Shown: in pieces, positions 20,871 through 30,999 of the stretch | Position numbering within the stretch: the first letter of the stretch is position 1 | Layout: every line of letters begins with the position of its first letter | Virus record (IMG/VR): IMGVR_UViG_3300036945_000296 | Location: 1-38,358 of that record | Reading direction: 5' to 3' (one strand) | DNA length: 38,358 bases | DNA from: a virus | Position numbers and translations under genes: made by a program | Notes under the pieces: generated by a model | Told to the model about the DNA's origin: nothing | The model's database searches: none | What the model saw: the letters and a program-made list of their open reading frames with translations, nothing else

Positions 20871-23800
20871 TTGGCTGATCTAAACGCAGCAGCTAGCGCT
20901 GCAGGTTTAACTCCTGCAGAAAAGAAGGCGATGCAAGATCTGAGCAAGACTCTTGCAACTCACCGTGAACTTTCTAACCTTCCACAAAACGTGGCACAAC
21001 AAGCATTTGCATCTAAGACACCTGCTCAACAGGCAGCGCTTATTAAGACTGCAGGTCAAGAAGATCCAGCAAAGAAGGCTAACCGTGGTTGGCTAGGAAC
21101 TGCTTGGCACTACACACTTGGCGGTGCATTTGCACTGGCACAAGAAGCATCTGACCTTGCTACTCGCGTAGCGCGTACTGGTCTTATTGCTATTGACCAA
21201 GGTGTATCACCTTTTGGCGCAGGCAACGCTTGGGATATTGCAAGCGATAAGGGCGATAATGTATTTAGTCCTAATCGTATTGACACAGCAAAGCGCCAGT
21301 ATGGTGCTGATCGTATCAATGTTGCTATGCGTGTTTCTAAAGGAGACAAGCTCAGCGACATTCTTGCAACTGGTACAGATGCTGAGAAGGCGATCGCTGC
21401 TGCAGTTCAGCAGAACAAAGATACTCTTTGGAACGATGCGCTAGATACAGTCAGCGCTGCTAAGTATTCTCCAGGACGTGCCGTTGCTAACGTAATTGAT
21501 GCACTTACTCCTGGTGACTTTGTCAAGAACGGCTTTATGTATAAGGCTGTTTCAGGTGCTGTTGATGCGGCTTACCGCGTATATGCAGATCCATTACTTG
21601 GTCTTGGTAAGGCTAAGAAGATGGTTGACATTTCACGCTACTCACTAGATGTAGTAGTCGGTGGCAATAAGGTTGAAGAAGTATTTGCACGCCCACAGGT
21701 AGCAGCATTCTGGGATACATACGGAGCGCAACTTACTAAGTACCGCGAGGCATCTACAACTGCAGAAAGAGTTGCAGCTAAGAAGCAGTTAGCAATTACA
21801 GCACCAGAGTTTGGTGATGCAGTTATCAAGTCTTTTGTCAACATTGACACTCCTATCAAGGATGCCAATACAGCTAAGGCTTTCTTCCTTAACGCAGACC
21901 AGACTAAAGAGATGATGAAGGGCCAGATTGGTCGCAAGCGTGTGATGATTCCACGCCTAGATCCACTACGTCAGGCTCGCATCAATACAGTTACAACTGC
22001 TAACAAAGTATTTAACATTGACTTTATGGGTTCTAAGTTTGTTGACAACCTATTTTTTGGTGGAGCAGCAACTGATGACGGCATTAAAGAGACGATCACT
22101 AATAACCGTGAAGCAATTGTTGGCAAGATTAAGCCTAACTATGATGCTAAAGGTATGGCTCGTTTTTCAACAGAGCAGGTTCAGTATCGCATTGACCGCT
22201 TTAAGGCTAAGTTTGAAAAGGTACCTATCTTTGAGAACGAGTCGCTAGATGTTACTGCAGCAGATTCAGCCAAGAAGGTTTATCAGTATGCACGTTTAGT
22301 GCTACCACGCAATGATGCAAAGTTAATTGCTCAGGCATTTGATGATGCTGAGGTAGGACTCAAGAAGGAAATCTTCTACGGCCTACAGTCAACCATTGCA
22401 GATATCCGCGGTCTTAACGTAACTAAAGAAGGTCAGCCAATTGCCCGTGCTTTGCAGGGTAAGGCAGATCCTAAGTTTGCGATGACAGATGCTTCTGGAT
22501 ACAACCCAGCTAAGTTGCCAGGAACAGACGAGCAGGTTGGTCTGATTCTTTCAGATATGTCTGACTATGTAACCACCTTGAGCGTTCGTGATATTGACCG
22601 TGCATCTGCACGATCTGGTCTTATCCAGCGTATGCTCGGTGTAGCGCACTCTGGATGGGTAGATAAGATGACCAGTGCTTGGTCATTTGCAACTCTTGCC
22701 GGTCCACGTTATGCAATCCGTAACGCATCTGAAGATTTAATGGTTCACCTTGCAATTGGTGAGTCACCATTTGGTCTTGTCAAGGGTCGTATGCTGTCAA
22801 CACGCTTGCGTACTGCACAGCAAATGGAAAAAGGTTTAACTAAGTTTGAACAAACTGCAGCAAACCCACTAGGTGGTGCGCTTCGCTTTATCAATAAGAA
22901 AGAAGCAAAGGCATACGGTGCTGCAATTCAAGCAGCAGATGGTGATGTAGCGCAGATCCGCGAGATTATGGCTAATGCTCTCAATGAGGGCAAGATGGCC
23001 CGCTTTTATGAGAAGGCTGGACTAGGTAAGTTTACTGAAGCAGATCGAGCAGCACTTGCTGCACAGATCAAGCACGGTGACCTAGATAACGCCCTTATGG
23101 ATGTTGTTGAAGGTGGAAAGAACTCCTTTACTGGTGTTGATTCCTACACTCGCACACTTAACTTTGCACGTAAGAACAATGTTCGTACAGAAGAACTTAA
23201 GTACAACCTTCCTAAGAACATTCGTCGTGCTAAAGGCTCACGTGGTTTCACAGAGATGGCACCACTTGCTAGCACAGAGTCTGAAGTAGCTTGGGCTATG
23301 CGTATTGGCTACTACGCCAATGACAGACTAGGCGGTATTGCTGTTGCTAACCTTGATAATGAAAAGGTTGCAGTCGGTAAACTGTTTGAATGGTTAACAG
23401 ACAAAGATAACGCTAAGTTAGTTAAGTCTTTCCGTTTAGAAGAGCGTGGAGTAAGTGCAGAAGAGCACGCTCAACGTGTCTATAACGCTGCAAAGCAACT
23501 GTTTGTTAAGCAAGATGGCACAACAATCAACGTAGATCTACTCAATAAGATCCGTAAGTACGATGATGAACTTGGTGGCTACAAGATTTCAGGTCAGATT
23601 TCACTAGATGACCTACCAACTTCAGCAGCAGATGCACCACAGTACATCCTTGGACCACAGCTAGTAGCTGTATCTGATACAGGTAACTACACAACATCAT
23701 TGATGGAGTGGGGTTGGGACTGGCTAGGTAACGCTAACGCTCGTTTCTCACGCGAACCTATGGTTCTGCAGGAAATGATTAAGATTCGTAAAGAGTTTGA

Positions 23801-25535
23801 GAAGACAGGCTTTGCTGATGCTTTCCTTGCAGCTCATAAGCGTGGCATCACAGACGAAAAGGCACTTGTTAAGGCTGAAGCTAGCGCTCAAAAGGAACTA
23901 GCAACTATCATTGAAGAGCGTGCAGCAGCGCAAGTACTTGCATATGTGGATAATCCACTGGTGCAGAGCCAGTTAGCATTCTCCGGTCGTAACTTTGCAC
24001 GCTTCTATCGTGCTACTGAAGACTTCTATCGCCGTGTTTACCGCGTTGTACGCTACAACCCAGAGTCAATTGCTCGTGCATCACTAACATATGAGGGAAT
24101 TACGCACTCAGGTTGGGTACAGCACGACGATCAGGGTGAGCCATACTTCATTTACCCAGGTACACAGTACGTTTACAAGGCAGTTCAGTCTGCAATGGTC
24201 GCATTAGGTGTACCAGCAGAGTTTAAGGTCCCATTGCCAGTGCAGTTTGGTGCTAACTTGAAGATGATTACACCATCTTTGAACCCAGACTCAGCAATTC
24301 CTACCCTTGCTGGTCCACTATCAGGTGTATCTATCAAGGTTCTGTCTAATGTTGTGGATATCTTCAACCCAGGTGCTGCAGATACCATCACAACCACACT
24401 TTTAGGTAAGTATGCAGAAGATCAACCAATGGTTTCAGCGTTCTTGCCAGCACACGTTAACCGTATCTATGCAGCAATGAACACAGATGAGCGCGATGGT
24501 CAGTATGCCAGCGCATCTCGTAAGGCTATGACATACCTTGAGGCATCTGGTCACGGACTAGAGCAAAAGTTTGCTGAAGATGGAACTCCAATTCCATTTA
24601 CTGCTAAACAACTTGAAGATTACCGCGTTAAGTTAAAGAACACCACACTAGGTATCCTAGGTATGCGCGTTATCTACGGTTTCGTAGCACCTGCATCACC
24701 TTCTGTACAGCTCAAGTCTGATATGGCTGACTGGGTACGCGGTAACGGTGAGGCAAACTTTAAGCAAGTTTGGTACGGTCTTCTTGACAAGACTGGTGAC
24801 TATGACACAGCAATGGCTGAGTGGGTTAAGTACTTCCCAGATCAAATGCCATTTACTATCTCTGAATCAGACCGTTCAACTGTTGCGTACTTCCGTTACG
24901 CACAAGAGTCTGGTGACTTTGTAGAGAACAACCAAGAGTTGTTCAAGGAGTTCAAGCAAGGTGCAACCTTCTTGATTCCTCACAAGGCCGGTTACTCTTG
25001 GGATGCTTACAAGACTATGACTGATATGGGTCTTCGCAAGAACAAGACAGTTACAGACTTCCTTCGTGAAGTACAGACCGCTTCAGATATGCAGGTTTAC
25101 TACGAGAAGAAGAACGCATACGAGGCAAACCTTGAGTCTGTTGCAACTGACTTTGAGCGTACTCAACTTCGTAAAGAATTTACAGACTGGGCTACAGTTT
25201 ACAAGGCTGGCCGTCCATTAGTTCAAGAAGAACTATCTCAGGGTAGCCAGAAGGCTATTGAGCGTATGAATGCCTACAATGATTTGTCAGCAATGCTCAA
25301 GTCAAAGGCAGCAGACAAGGCGGCTCCTGGAACTGTTCAGGCTCTACGCAAGATGGTAGACCTTTACGAGAGTTACAAGAATTCAAAGAAGGACCTAGAG
25401 CAGTTTGGTGGTAGCCGATTCTTGTCACAGATGAACAAGGATGAAACCATCATCAAGATGCGAGAACTTTCACAATACAATGAAAACACCGTGAGTGCTT
25501 ACAACGTACTCTTTGGTAGATTGCTAGGAGACTAA
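20871..25535 (+). CDS. Giant virion protein, probable internal (ejection) protein
   Basis: A 1554-residue protein taking about 12% of the genome. The start is TTG 20871, directly after the previous stop. It is mostly helical and contains several hydrophobic or amphipathic stretches (for example near 80-110, 600-625 and 1090-1130) compatible with membrane passage during DNA ejection. No long repeat of a tape measure is obvious. Its length, its place between portal and scaffold, and the lack of tail-tube genes favour an internal virion protein of a short-tailed phage; a tape-measure protein is the alternative. No enzyme motif is recognised. Confidence 0.7.
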   Translation: MADLNAAASAAGLTPAEKKAMQDLSKTLATHRELSNLPQNVAQQAFASKTPAQQAALIKTAGQEDPAKKANRGWLGTAWHYTLGGAFALAQEASDLATRVARTGLIAIDQGVSPFGAGNAWDIASDKGDNVFSPNRIDTAKRQYGADRINVAMRVSKGDKLSDILATGTDAEKAIAAAVQQNKDTLWNDALDTVSAAKYSPGRAVANVIDALTPGDFVKNGFMYKAVSGAVDAAYRVYADPLLGLGKAKKMVDISRYSLDVVVGGNKVEEVFARPQVAAFWDTYGAQLTKYREASTTAERVAAKKQLAITAPEFGDAVIKSFVNIDTPIKDANTAKAFFLNADQTKEMMKGQIGRKRVMIPRLDPLRQARINTVTTANKVFNIDFMGSKFVDNLFFGGAATDDGIKETITNNREAIVGKIKPNYDAKGMARFSTEQVQYRIDRFKAKFEKVPIFENESLDVTAADSAKKVYQYARLVLPRNDAKLIAQAFDDAEVGLKKEIFYGLQSTIADIRGLNVTKEGQPIARALQGKADPKFAMTDASGYNPAKLPGTDEQVGLILSDMSDYVTTLSVRDIDRASARSGLIQRMLGVAHSGWVDKMTSAWSFATLAGPRYAIRNASEDLMVHLAIGESPFGLVKGRMLSTRLRTAQQMEKGLTKFEQTAANPLGGALRFINKKEAKAYGAAIQAADGDVAQIREIMANALNEGKMARFYEKAGLGKFTEADRAALAAQIKHGDLDNALMDVVEGGKNSFTGVDSYTRTLNFARKNNVRTEELKYNLPKNIRRAKGSRGFTEMAPLASTESEVAWAMRIGYYANDRLGGIAVANLDNEKVAVGKLFEWLTDKDNAKLVKSFRLEERGVSAEEHAQRVYNAAKQLFVKQDGTTINVDLLNKIRKYDDELGGYKISGQISLDDLPTSAADAPQYILGPQLVAVSDTGNYTTSLMEWGWDWLGNANARFSREPMVLQEMIKIRKEFEKTGFADAFLAAHKRGITDEKALVKAEASAQKELATIIEERAAAQVLAYVDNPLVQSQLAFSGRNFARFYRATEDFYRRVYRVVRYNPESIARASLTYEGITHSGWVQHDDQGEPYFIYPGTQYVYKAVQSAMVALGVPAEFKVPLPVQFGANLKMITPSLNPDSAIPTLAGPLSGVSIKVLSNVVDIFNPGAADTITTTLLGKYAEDQPMVSAFLPAHVNRIYAAMNTDERDGQYASASRKAMTYLEASGHGLEQKFAEDGTPIPFTAKQLEDYRVKLKNTTLGILGMRVIYGFVAPASPSVQLKSDMADWVRGNGEANFKQVWYGLLDKTGDYDTAMAEWVKYFPDQMPFTISESDRSTVAYFRYAQESGDFVENNQELFKEFKQGATFLIPHKAGYSWDAYKTMTDMGLRKNKTVTDFLREVQTASDMQVYYEKKNAYEANLESVATDFERTQLRKEFTDWATVYKAGRPLVQEELSQGSQKAIERMNAYNDLSAMLKSKAADKAAPGTVQALRKMVDLYESYKNSKKDLEQFGGSRFLSQMNKDETIIKMRELSQYNENTVSAYNVLFGRLLGD

Positions 25536-26194
25536 TGAGTTCACCAGATCAAGCACGTGCTGCGGCACAGGCAAAAGATAGAGCACGTACTGCAGCAGCA
25601 AGTAGCGCAGCAAATACTGGTACTTCTCCAGCAGGTGACTTCACTGACTTCCTTAAGATTGTAGCCAAGAGTCCTGCACTTATTACTGGTTACTCAAAGG
25701 TTCTTAAAGCAGCTGGTTACTACAAGGGTAAGATCACTGGTAAGTACACACCTGCTTTACAGCAGGCGCTAACTAGAGTTGAAACAGATCGCCTATCTAT
25801 CAATGCTGTTAGTCCTATCAGCCGTGATGATTTCCTTGCTCAACTTGAGCCAACAGGAAGCGGCACAGGGCAGCCTTCTGTAGTCGAAGACATCACTGCC
25901 TACACACCAGAAGCAGCAAAGATGCTGATTCAGTCTGTTATCAAGGACTCACTTGGTCGTAATGCAACAGATGCTGAGATCAAGAAGTACACATCTGGTC
26001 TTAAGAAGATTCAGCAACAGGCTGCATCAACTACAACCTACAAGACAGTAGGCGGTAAGCAGACTCGTGTGACTACACCAGGTATTAGTGAGCAACAGTA
26101 TCTACTAGATCAGGTTGCTGGCACAGATGAAGGCAAGGCCAATAAGGTTCTTGGTTTCTATGAGACATTTATGAATGCGTTGGGTGGTCGCTAA
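25535..26194 (+). CDS. Structural protein with PG-binding-like repeat
   Basis: A 219-residue protein. Residues about 45-80 (YSKVLKAAGYYKGKITGKYT then PALQQALTRV) resemble a peptidoglycan-binding (PGB1) helix-turn unit. The C-terminal half is helical with TPEAAKMLIQSVIKDSLGR. Its ATG overlaps the stop of the giant gene (TAATG-type overlap). Wall-binding on an ejection or tail protein would help DNA entry; that is inference. Confidence 0.7.
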   Translation: MSSPDQARAAAQAKDRARTAAASSAANTGTSPAGDFTDFLKIVAKSPALITGYSKVLKAAGYYKGKITGKYTPALQQALTRVETDRLSINAVSPISRDDFLAQLEPTGSGTGQPSVVEDITAYTPEAAKMLIQSVIKDSLGRNATDAEIKKYTSGLKKIQQQAASTTTYKTVGGKQTRVTTPGISEQQYLLDQVAGTDEGKANKVLGFYETFMNALGGR

Positions 26195-27726
26195 TGGCAA
26201 TTGACGTCAATAAACTTATCAAAGATAAGCAAGCAGCGCAGGCTGCTGCGCGTTCTGCAGCTGAAAAGGCACAGGCACAAGCCGCAAAAGAAAAAGCATC
26301 TGCACAGGTCACAGCACTATCTAAGAAGCAACTTGAATACGCTAACAGCCTAAAGCCAACACTTACAGAGTATGAAGCAAAGCTAAAGATCTGGGCTAAC
26401 AAGATCGCTCGTGGAGACAAGCTCTCTGGCGTAGAACAAAAAGAATTTGACAAGCTAGTTAAAGACTACAACTCAGTCAGCAAGACAGTTGATACTGCCA
26501 TTAAGAAGGCAAACGACATCTTGGTTGAGGCACGTCGAGGCAAGACTGCAACAGGACCTACTGGCCCTACGACCTCTACTAAAACTTCTACTGGAACAAA
26601 AACAACTGGACCTACTGGTCCTACTAAGAACACAGGACCAACAGGTCCTACCAAGGTTACTGGCCCAACAGGACCAACCAAGGTAACTGGACCTACAGGT
26701 CCTACTATCACTGGAACAACCACTACTGGTACAACTATTACTGGCACAACAAAGAAGCCATCAGACCTTAAGACTCTTCTTGCAAAGACTGAGTTCTGGT
26801 ATGACCTACCTGATTACCTGTTCAACACAGTGCCAGGTCTGGGTGACATTCTTGTCAAAGCAGTTGACGAAGGCTGGGATAACAAGAAGTTTCTTGCAGC
26901 AGCAGAAGCTACTACTTGGTGGCAGAAAAACTCAGCAAACCTACGCACACGTATTGTTGATCGTGCTAAGTACAACGAACTTCGTGCAGCTGGCGAAGAT
27001 GTATCTAAGACAGATTACGGCTTGTATCTTGATAAGCAGATGCGTTCTGTTAAGGCAAAGGCAAAAGAGATTGCCGGAGTAACTCTTACAGACGAGCAGG
27101 CACAATCTGTTGCTTCCAAGATCTATGACGGTTTCCTAGATGATGACCCACTAGCAATCAACGCTCTTATCGTTCCATTCATTGGCAAGGTATCTAGCAT
27201 TGCTGGTACTGGAACTGGTGCTCAGAATGTAACTGCATACAGCGGTCAGGCATTGCAGAACTACCAGACGCTTCAAGCAATTGCTAAGGCAAATGGCTTT
27301 GGTCTGAAGGACATCCTTCCTGGTATTTCAACCACAGCAACTGGTGGAGACTTAGAGCAGGCGGTTCTTCAGGGACTTGCAGCTGGAACTATTGACATCA
27401 ATCGCGTAGCACAAGATGCTCGCGTTCTTGCTTCCCAAGGACAGCCACAATATGTGCGTAACCTTCTCAACCAAGGCTATGACCTAGAGAATGTTTATGC
27501 GCCATACAAGAACCAGATGGCTGCAGTACTTGAGATTAACCCAGATCAGATTGACCTGAACGATCCAACATTGCGTTCTGCAATCACAGATAAGGGCGAT
27601 ATGAACTTGTACGATTTCAAGCGTCAACTACGTCAAGACAATCGTTGGCAGTACACACAGAGTGCTAGAGATGAAGTATCTAGCGGAGCGCTCAAAGTCC
27701 TTCAAGACTTTGGATTTATGGGGTAA
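26194..27726 (+). CDS. Structural protein with Gly-Pro-Thr linker
   Basis: A 510-residue protein: a helical N-terminal 110 residues, a Gly-Pro-Thr/Thr-rich linker (about 118-190, with repeats like GPTGPTKVT), then a helical C-terminal domain (FWYDLPDYLFNTVPGLGDIL onward). The linker is encoded by a locally repetitive DNA stretch. The pattern recurs in the next gene, so the two may be related virion proteins. It starts at the stop of the previous gene. Role inferred as internal or tail-hub protein. Confidence 0.75.
   Translation: MAIDVNKLIKDKQAAQAAARSAAEKAQAQAAKEKASAQVTALSKKQLEYANSLKPTLTEYEAKLKIWANKIARGDKLSGVEQKEFDKLVKDYNSVSKTVDTAIKKANDILVEARRGKTATGPTGPTTSTKTSTGTKTTGPTGPTKNTGPTGPTKVTGPTGPTKVTGPTGPTITGTTTTGTTITGTTKKPSDLKTLLAKTEFWYDLPDYLFNTVPGLGDILVKAVDEGWDNKKFLAAAEATTWWQKNSANLRTRIVDRAKYNELRAAGEDVSKTDYGLYLDKQMRSVKAKAKEIAGVTLTDEQAQSVASKIYDGFLDDDPLAINALIVPFIGKVSSIAGTGTGAQNVTAYSGQALQNYQTLQAIAKANGFGLKDILPGISTTATGGDLEQAVLQGLAAGTIDINRVAQDARVLASQGQPQYVRNLLNQGYDLENVYAPYKNQMAAVLEINPDQIDLNDPTLRSAITDKGDMNLYDFKRQLRQDNRWQYTQSARDEVSSGALKVLQDFGFMG
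26549..26760 (+). repeat. Gly-Pro-Thr-coding repetitive DNA
   Basis: The linker region has tandem, imperfect copies of a 9-18 base unit encoding GPTGPT. Units drift in third positions (for example ACTGGTCCT versus ACAGGTCCT), so protein sequence is kept while DNA diverges. Confidence 0.75.
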
Positions 27727-27729
27727 CCA

Positions 27730-29379
27730 ATGGCATATACAGCAGAACAATGGAATAAGTTCCAGGCAAATTTGCCAGTAGAAGATCGCACATCTTATCT
27801 TGATTATCTTAAAGAAGCAGACCCTGCAGCGTACAACAGACTTGTCGGTGCAATTCTTGAAAATCTTAAAACAGCAGAAACGCAATCTGGCACCAGTATA
27901 ACTAAGATAGTTGATGAGCAAACTAAAGCTGCCGGAGCTAAGACAGATAAAGCAGCGCAGAAGACTGCGACAGCAACAGCTGCACAGCAAGAAGAGACTC
28001 GTGTAGCACTAACAAGATTGCAAAGTGGGCAACCATTAACTGATGCTCAAAAGGCTTTGCTTGGTATAGCCGTTACGCCTGCTCCTGTTAAGACAACATT
28101 TACACCTACAGAATTACAAAAAATTGTTGCAGATCTTGGCGCTGGAAGGCCTTTAACTCCTGAACAGTTAGCAGCAGTTACCACTGCTGTAACACCAACC
28201 GGACCAACAGGACCAACTCTTACTGTAACTGGTACAGGAACTGGTACAGGAACTGGAACTGGAACTATTACCACAACTGGTACAGGTACATCTACGGTAA
28301 CAACCACTGGAACTGGAACTTTAACCACTACTGGTACTTTGACTAATACTGGTACCTTGACTACAACAGGTACTCTTACTAACACAGGTACCCTGACAAC
28401 AGGTGGACGTACATATACAGCAACTGACGGTACTGTCTTTACAGATCAAGTAGCTTATGTTCAGTATCAAAAAATGCTTAGCGATAAGCAGTTAACAGCA
28501 GATGCAACTAAGGCAGAAAATGCAGCAGAGCGTCAGTCAGCATATGACTTGCTCTATGCAGAGTTTTCAAAGTACGGTCTTGGTTCTTTAGTAGAGCCAC
28601 TACGTGGACTTATCCAATCAGGTGCATCAGCTGCAGAGTTTGCTATCAAGTTGCGTGAATCAGATGCTTACAAGAAGCGCTTCTCAGCTAACTCAGCACG
28701 TATTGCCAAGGGATTAAAGGCAATCTCTGAGGCAGAGTACATTGGTCTTGAGGACCAGTACCAGAGCATCTTGCGTAACGCAGGTCTACCAGATACATAC
28801 TGGAAGACTGGAGATATGGGAGTGCAAGAAGGTTTCAATAACTTCATTGCTAACGATGTGTCTGCAGTTGAACTAGAAGACCGCGTTGCCACAGCACAAC
28901 AGCGCCTGATCTACGCTAACCCAGAGGTCAGCATTGCGCTTAAGACTTTCTACCCAGATATCACTAACGGTGATTTGCTTGCATATGCACTAGACCCAAC
29001 TAAGGGACTAGACCAGATCAAGCGTCGCATCACAGCAGCAGAGATCGGTTCATCTGCAGTCCAGATGGGACTTGCAACGAACGTAACTGATGCTGAATAC
29101 CTAGCACGCTACGGTGTCAACAAGGCACAAGCACAGCAAGGTTACCGAACTGCAGCAGAGGTTCTACCTACTGCTACCAAGTTAGGTGATATCTACTCAA
29201 AGCAGGGACTGGGTGCTTACACACAGCAGACTGCAGAGCAGGAAATCTTTAACGTACCAGGTGCAGCAGAAGCTGCAGCTAAGCGAAAGAAACTGGTCGG
29301 ACTAGAGCAAGCAGCATTCTCTGGTAAGTCCGGTTCAGCACCACGAGCACTTGCACGAGAGCGTGCAGGTAACTTCTAA
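27730..29379 (+). CDS. Structural protein with Thr-Gly-rich linker
   Basis: A 549-residue protein with a helical N-terminus, a Thr/Gly/Val low-complexity linker (about 157-225, with runs of TG and TGTL-like units), then a helical domain (YDLLYAEFSKYGLGSL onward) and a C-terminal segment (YGVNKAQAQQGYRTAAEV and beyond) of coiled-coil type. It is the second linker protein in the block. Start follows the previous stop by three bases. Probably a virion component; no motif names it. Confidence 0.75.
   Translation: MAYTAEQWNKFQANLPVEDRTSYLDYLKEADPAAYNRLVGAILENLKTAETQSGTSITKIVDEQTKAAGAKTDKAAQKTATATAAQQEETRVALTRLQSGQPLTDAQKALLGIAVTPAPVKTTFTPTELQKIVADLGAGRPLTPEQLAAVTTAVTPTGPTGPTLTVTGTGTGTGTGTGTITTTGTGTSTVTTTGTGTLTTTGTLTNTGTLTTTGTLTNTGTLTTGGRTYTATDGTVFTDQVAYVQYQKMLSDKQLTADATKAENAAERQSAYDLLYAEFSKYGLGSLVEPLRGLIQSGASAAEFAIKLRESDAYKKRFSANSARIAKGLKAISEAEYIGLEDQYQSILRNAGLPDTYWKTGDMGVQEGFNNFIANDVSAVELEDRVATAQQRLIYANPEVSIALKTFYPDITNGDLLAYALDPTKGLDQIKRRITAAEIGSSAVQMGLATNVTDAEYLARYGVNKAQAQQGYRTAAEVLPTATKLGDIYSKQGLGAYTQQTAEQEIFNVPGAAEAAAKRKKLVGLEQAAFSGKSGSAPRALARERAGNF
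28195..28410 (+). repeat. Thr/Gly-coding tandem repeat
   Basis: Imperfect tandem repeats of ACTGGTACAGGA-type units encode the Thr-Gly linker of the gene at 27730-29379. Opposite-strand Val/Pro-rich frames here are by-products. Confidence 0.8.
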
Positions 29380-29389
29380 ATAAAGCCTG

Positions 29390-29413
29390 CCAACGAGACG
29401 ACTGGTTCGTTGG
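29390..29413 (+). other. Hairpin in the gap before the scaffold gene
   Basis: CCAACGA, ten-base loop, TCGTTGG form a perfect 7 bp stem shortly after the structural gene stop. No T-run follows, so it is not an ordinary terminator; it could be a processing or stability hairpin. Confidence 0.6.
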
Positions 29414-29503
29414 AGCGATAACAAGACCAGTAGTAGGAGCCATATCAGATTCCCCAGTTTGGTATGAGGCCTACGTAATCAATCAATGATAGGGAGAAGG
29501 ACT

Positions 29504-29971
29504 ATGTCCAATTACGACTACGAGGATGATGACGATTTCGATATGGATTCGTCAGGTAACGACCTTGTGAAACAACTACGCAAAGCAGCCAAAGCTAAAG
29601 ACAAAGAGCTTGCAGAACTTCGTTCTCAGTTTGAAGGACTTAGCAAGGCCCAACGCGAACGATCAATCAAGGACGCCCTTGAACGTCGCGGGGTAAATCA
29701 GAAGATCGCTTCATTTATCCCACAGGACATTGACCCAACTGAGGAGTCTGTGTCTAAGTGGCTTGAGGACTATGCCGATGTATTCGGTATTGAACTTAGC
29801 CAAAACCAGAGAACGAATGTAGATCCAGCAGACATTGCTGCATACAAGAGGATGACCGGAACCGCTGATGCGGGGATGACACCAGAAGCAGGCGCAGACG
29901 TGATGTCCCGCCTAATGAATGCAAGCAGCAAAGAAGAGCTAGACGACATCATTCGTCAATCTGGACTTTAA
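29504..29971 (+). CDS. Capsid scaffolding protein
   Basis: A 155-residue protein, strongly acidic at the N-terminus (YDYEDDDDFDMD), with a coiled-coil (LRKAAKAKDKELAELRSQFE) and a C-terminal helical hook (SSKEELDDIIRQSGL). This composition and place directly before the capsid gene are typical of phage scaffolds, which guide capsid assembly and then leave. Start ATG 29504 has AGGGAGAAGG upstream; the longer start at 29486 is less likely. Confidence 0.85.
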   Translation: MSNYDYEDDDDFDMDSSGNDLVKQLRKAAKAKDKELAELRSQFEGLSKAQRERSIKDALERRGVNQKIASFIPQDIDPTEESVSKWLEDYADVFGIELSQNQRTNVDPADIAAYKRMTGTADAGMTPEAGADVMSRLMNASSKEELDDIIRQSGL

Positions 29972-30000
29972 CCCAAACCACAATCGAAAGGTAAAGCCAA

Positions 30001-30930
30001 ATGGCAATTCCAGCAGGTAATTTAACTGGTACCTCCGATATCAGCGCACTCGTAAAGACAGCATACGATCAATACGTTCGTATGGCTCTTCGTAGCATTC
30101 CTGTTATGCGTGCTATCGCTGATGTCAAGCCAGTACAGCAGGCTATGCCTGGTTCATCAGTTGTGTTCTCTATCTACTCAGATCTAGCTCAGGCTACATC
30201 TACATTGACAGAAACATCAGATGTATCAAGCATTGCTCTAGGTAACCCAAATCAGGTTACAGTAACTCTGAACGAATACGGTTCAGCAGTAACAACAACA
30301 AAGAAGTTAAACCTAACTTCATTCAACGATGTAGATTCAGCACTTGCTGACATCATCGCTTACAACTCAGCAGACTCTATTGATGCTGTAGTTGCGTCAG
30401 TTCTAACAGGTGGCTCAAACGTCATCTACGCAGGAACTGCAACAACAACAAACACAATCACATCATCTATGACAATGGCTGTTGCTGATATCCGTGAGGC
30501 TGTAACACAGCTTCGCACAAACAAGGCTGTGCCACGTATCAATGATTTGTACGCAGCATACCTACACCCACGTCAGGCAGCAGACCTACGTGCAGAGTCA
30601 GGTACTGGTGGATTCCAGGCATTGACACAGTACGTAGATCGCACACCATTCGTCGCTGGCGCAGTAGGCGTCATCGAAGGTGCATTCGTAGTAGAGACAC
30701 CTCGTGTGCCTTTCGCTGCGAACTCAGGATCAGTTAACGTCTACAAGGCTGTTATCGCTGGTCGTGAAGCACTTGCAGAAGCACAAGGACAGGACATCTC
30801 AACCGTTATCGGTCCAGAGATTGATGCTCTCCGTCGCTTCCGCACAATCGGTTGGTACTATATGGGCGGCTTTGCTCGCCTACGTGAAGCAGCTCTATAT
30901 CGCATTGAGTCAGCTTCATCTATTAACTAA
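30001..30930 (+). CDS. Major capsid protein
   Basis: A 309-residue protein with the look of the N4-gp56-type HK97-fold capsid family: VKTAYDQYVRMALRSIP near the N-terminus, KPVQQAMPGSSVVFSIYSD, LNEYGSAVTTTKKLNLTSF and a C-terminal FRTIGWYYMGGFARL. It follows the scaffold gene, is preceded by AAAGG, and has a terminator-like hairpin after it, suggesting high expression. No obvious decoration gene precedes it. Confidence 0.9.
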   Translation: MAIPAGNLTGTSDISALVKTAYDQYVRMALRSIPVMRAIADVKPVQQAMPGSSVVFSIYSDLAQATSTLTETSDVSSIALGNPNQVTVTLNEYGSAVTTTKKLNLTSFNDVDSALADIIAYNSADSIDAVVASVLTGGSNVIYAGTATTTNTITSSMTMAVADIREAVTQLRTNKAVPRINDLYAAYLHPRQAADLRAESGTGGFQALTQYVDRTPFVAGAVGVIEGAFVVETPRVPFAANSGSVNVYKAVIAGREALAEAQGQDISTVIGPEIDALRRFRTIGWYYMGGFARLREAALYRIESASSIN

Positions 30931-30948
30931 GTAATTGGTTGACTGCAG

Positions 30949-30973
30949 AGCAGAGGCGCACGCGCCCTCTGCT
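30949..30973 (+). terminator. Hairpin/attenuator after the major capsid gene
   Basis: AGCAGAGGCGC and GCGCCCTCTGCT pair with one bulge around a two-base loop, followed by TTTG. A weak T-run suggests partial termination that lowers downstream expression relative to the capsid. Confidence 0.65.
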
Positions 30974-30999
30974 TTGTGGTAAGCCCATTAAGGAGAGCA

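Noticed and set aside
26466-28385. Leftward Val/Pro/Thr-rich frames opposite the linker genes
   Set aside because: Mirror images of Gly-Pro-Thr and Thr-Gly repeats; no start signals and they overlap well-supported genes.
29380-29503. Promoter in the gap before the scaffold gene
   Set aside because: No pair of -35 and -10 boxes at a sensible spacing was found; only a hairpin and a Shine-Dalgarno site are seen.
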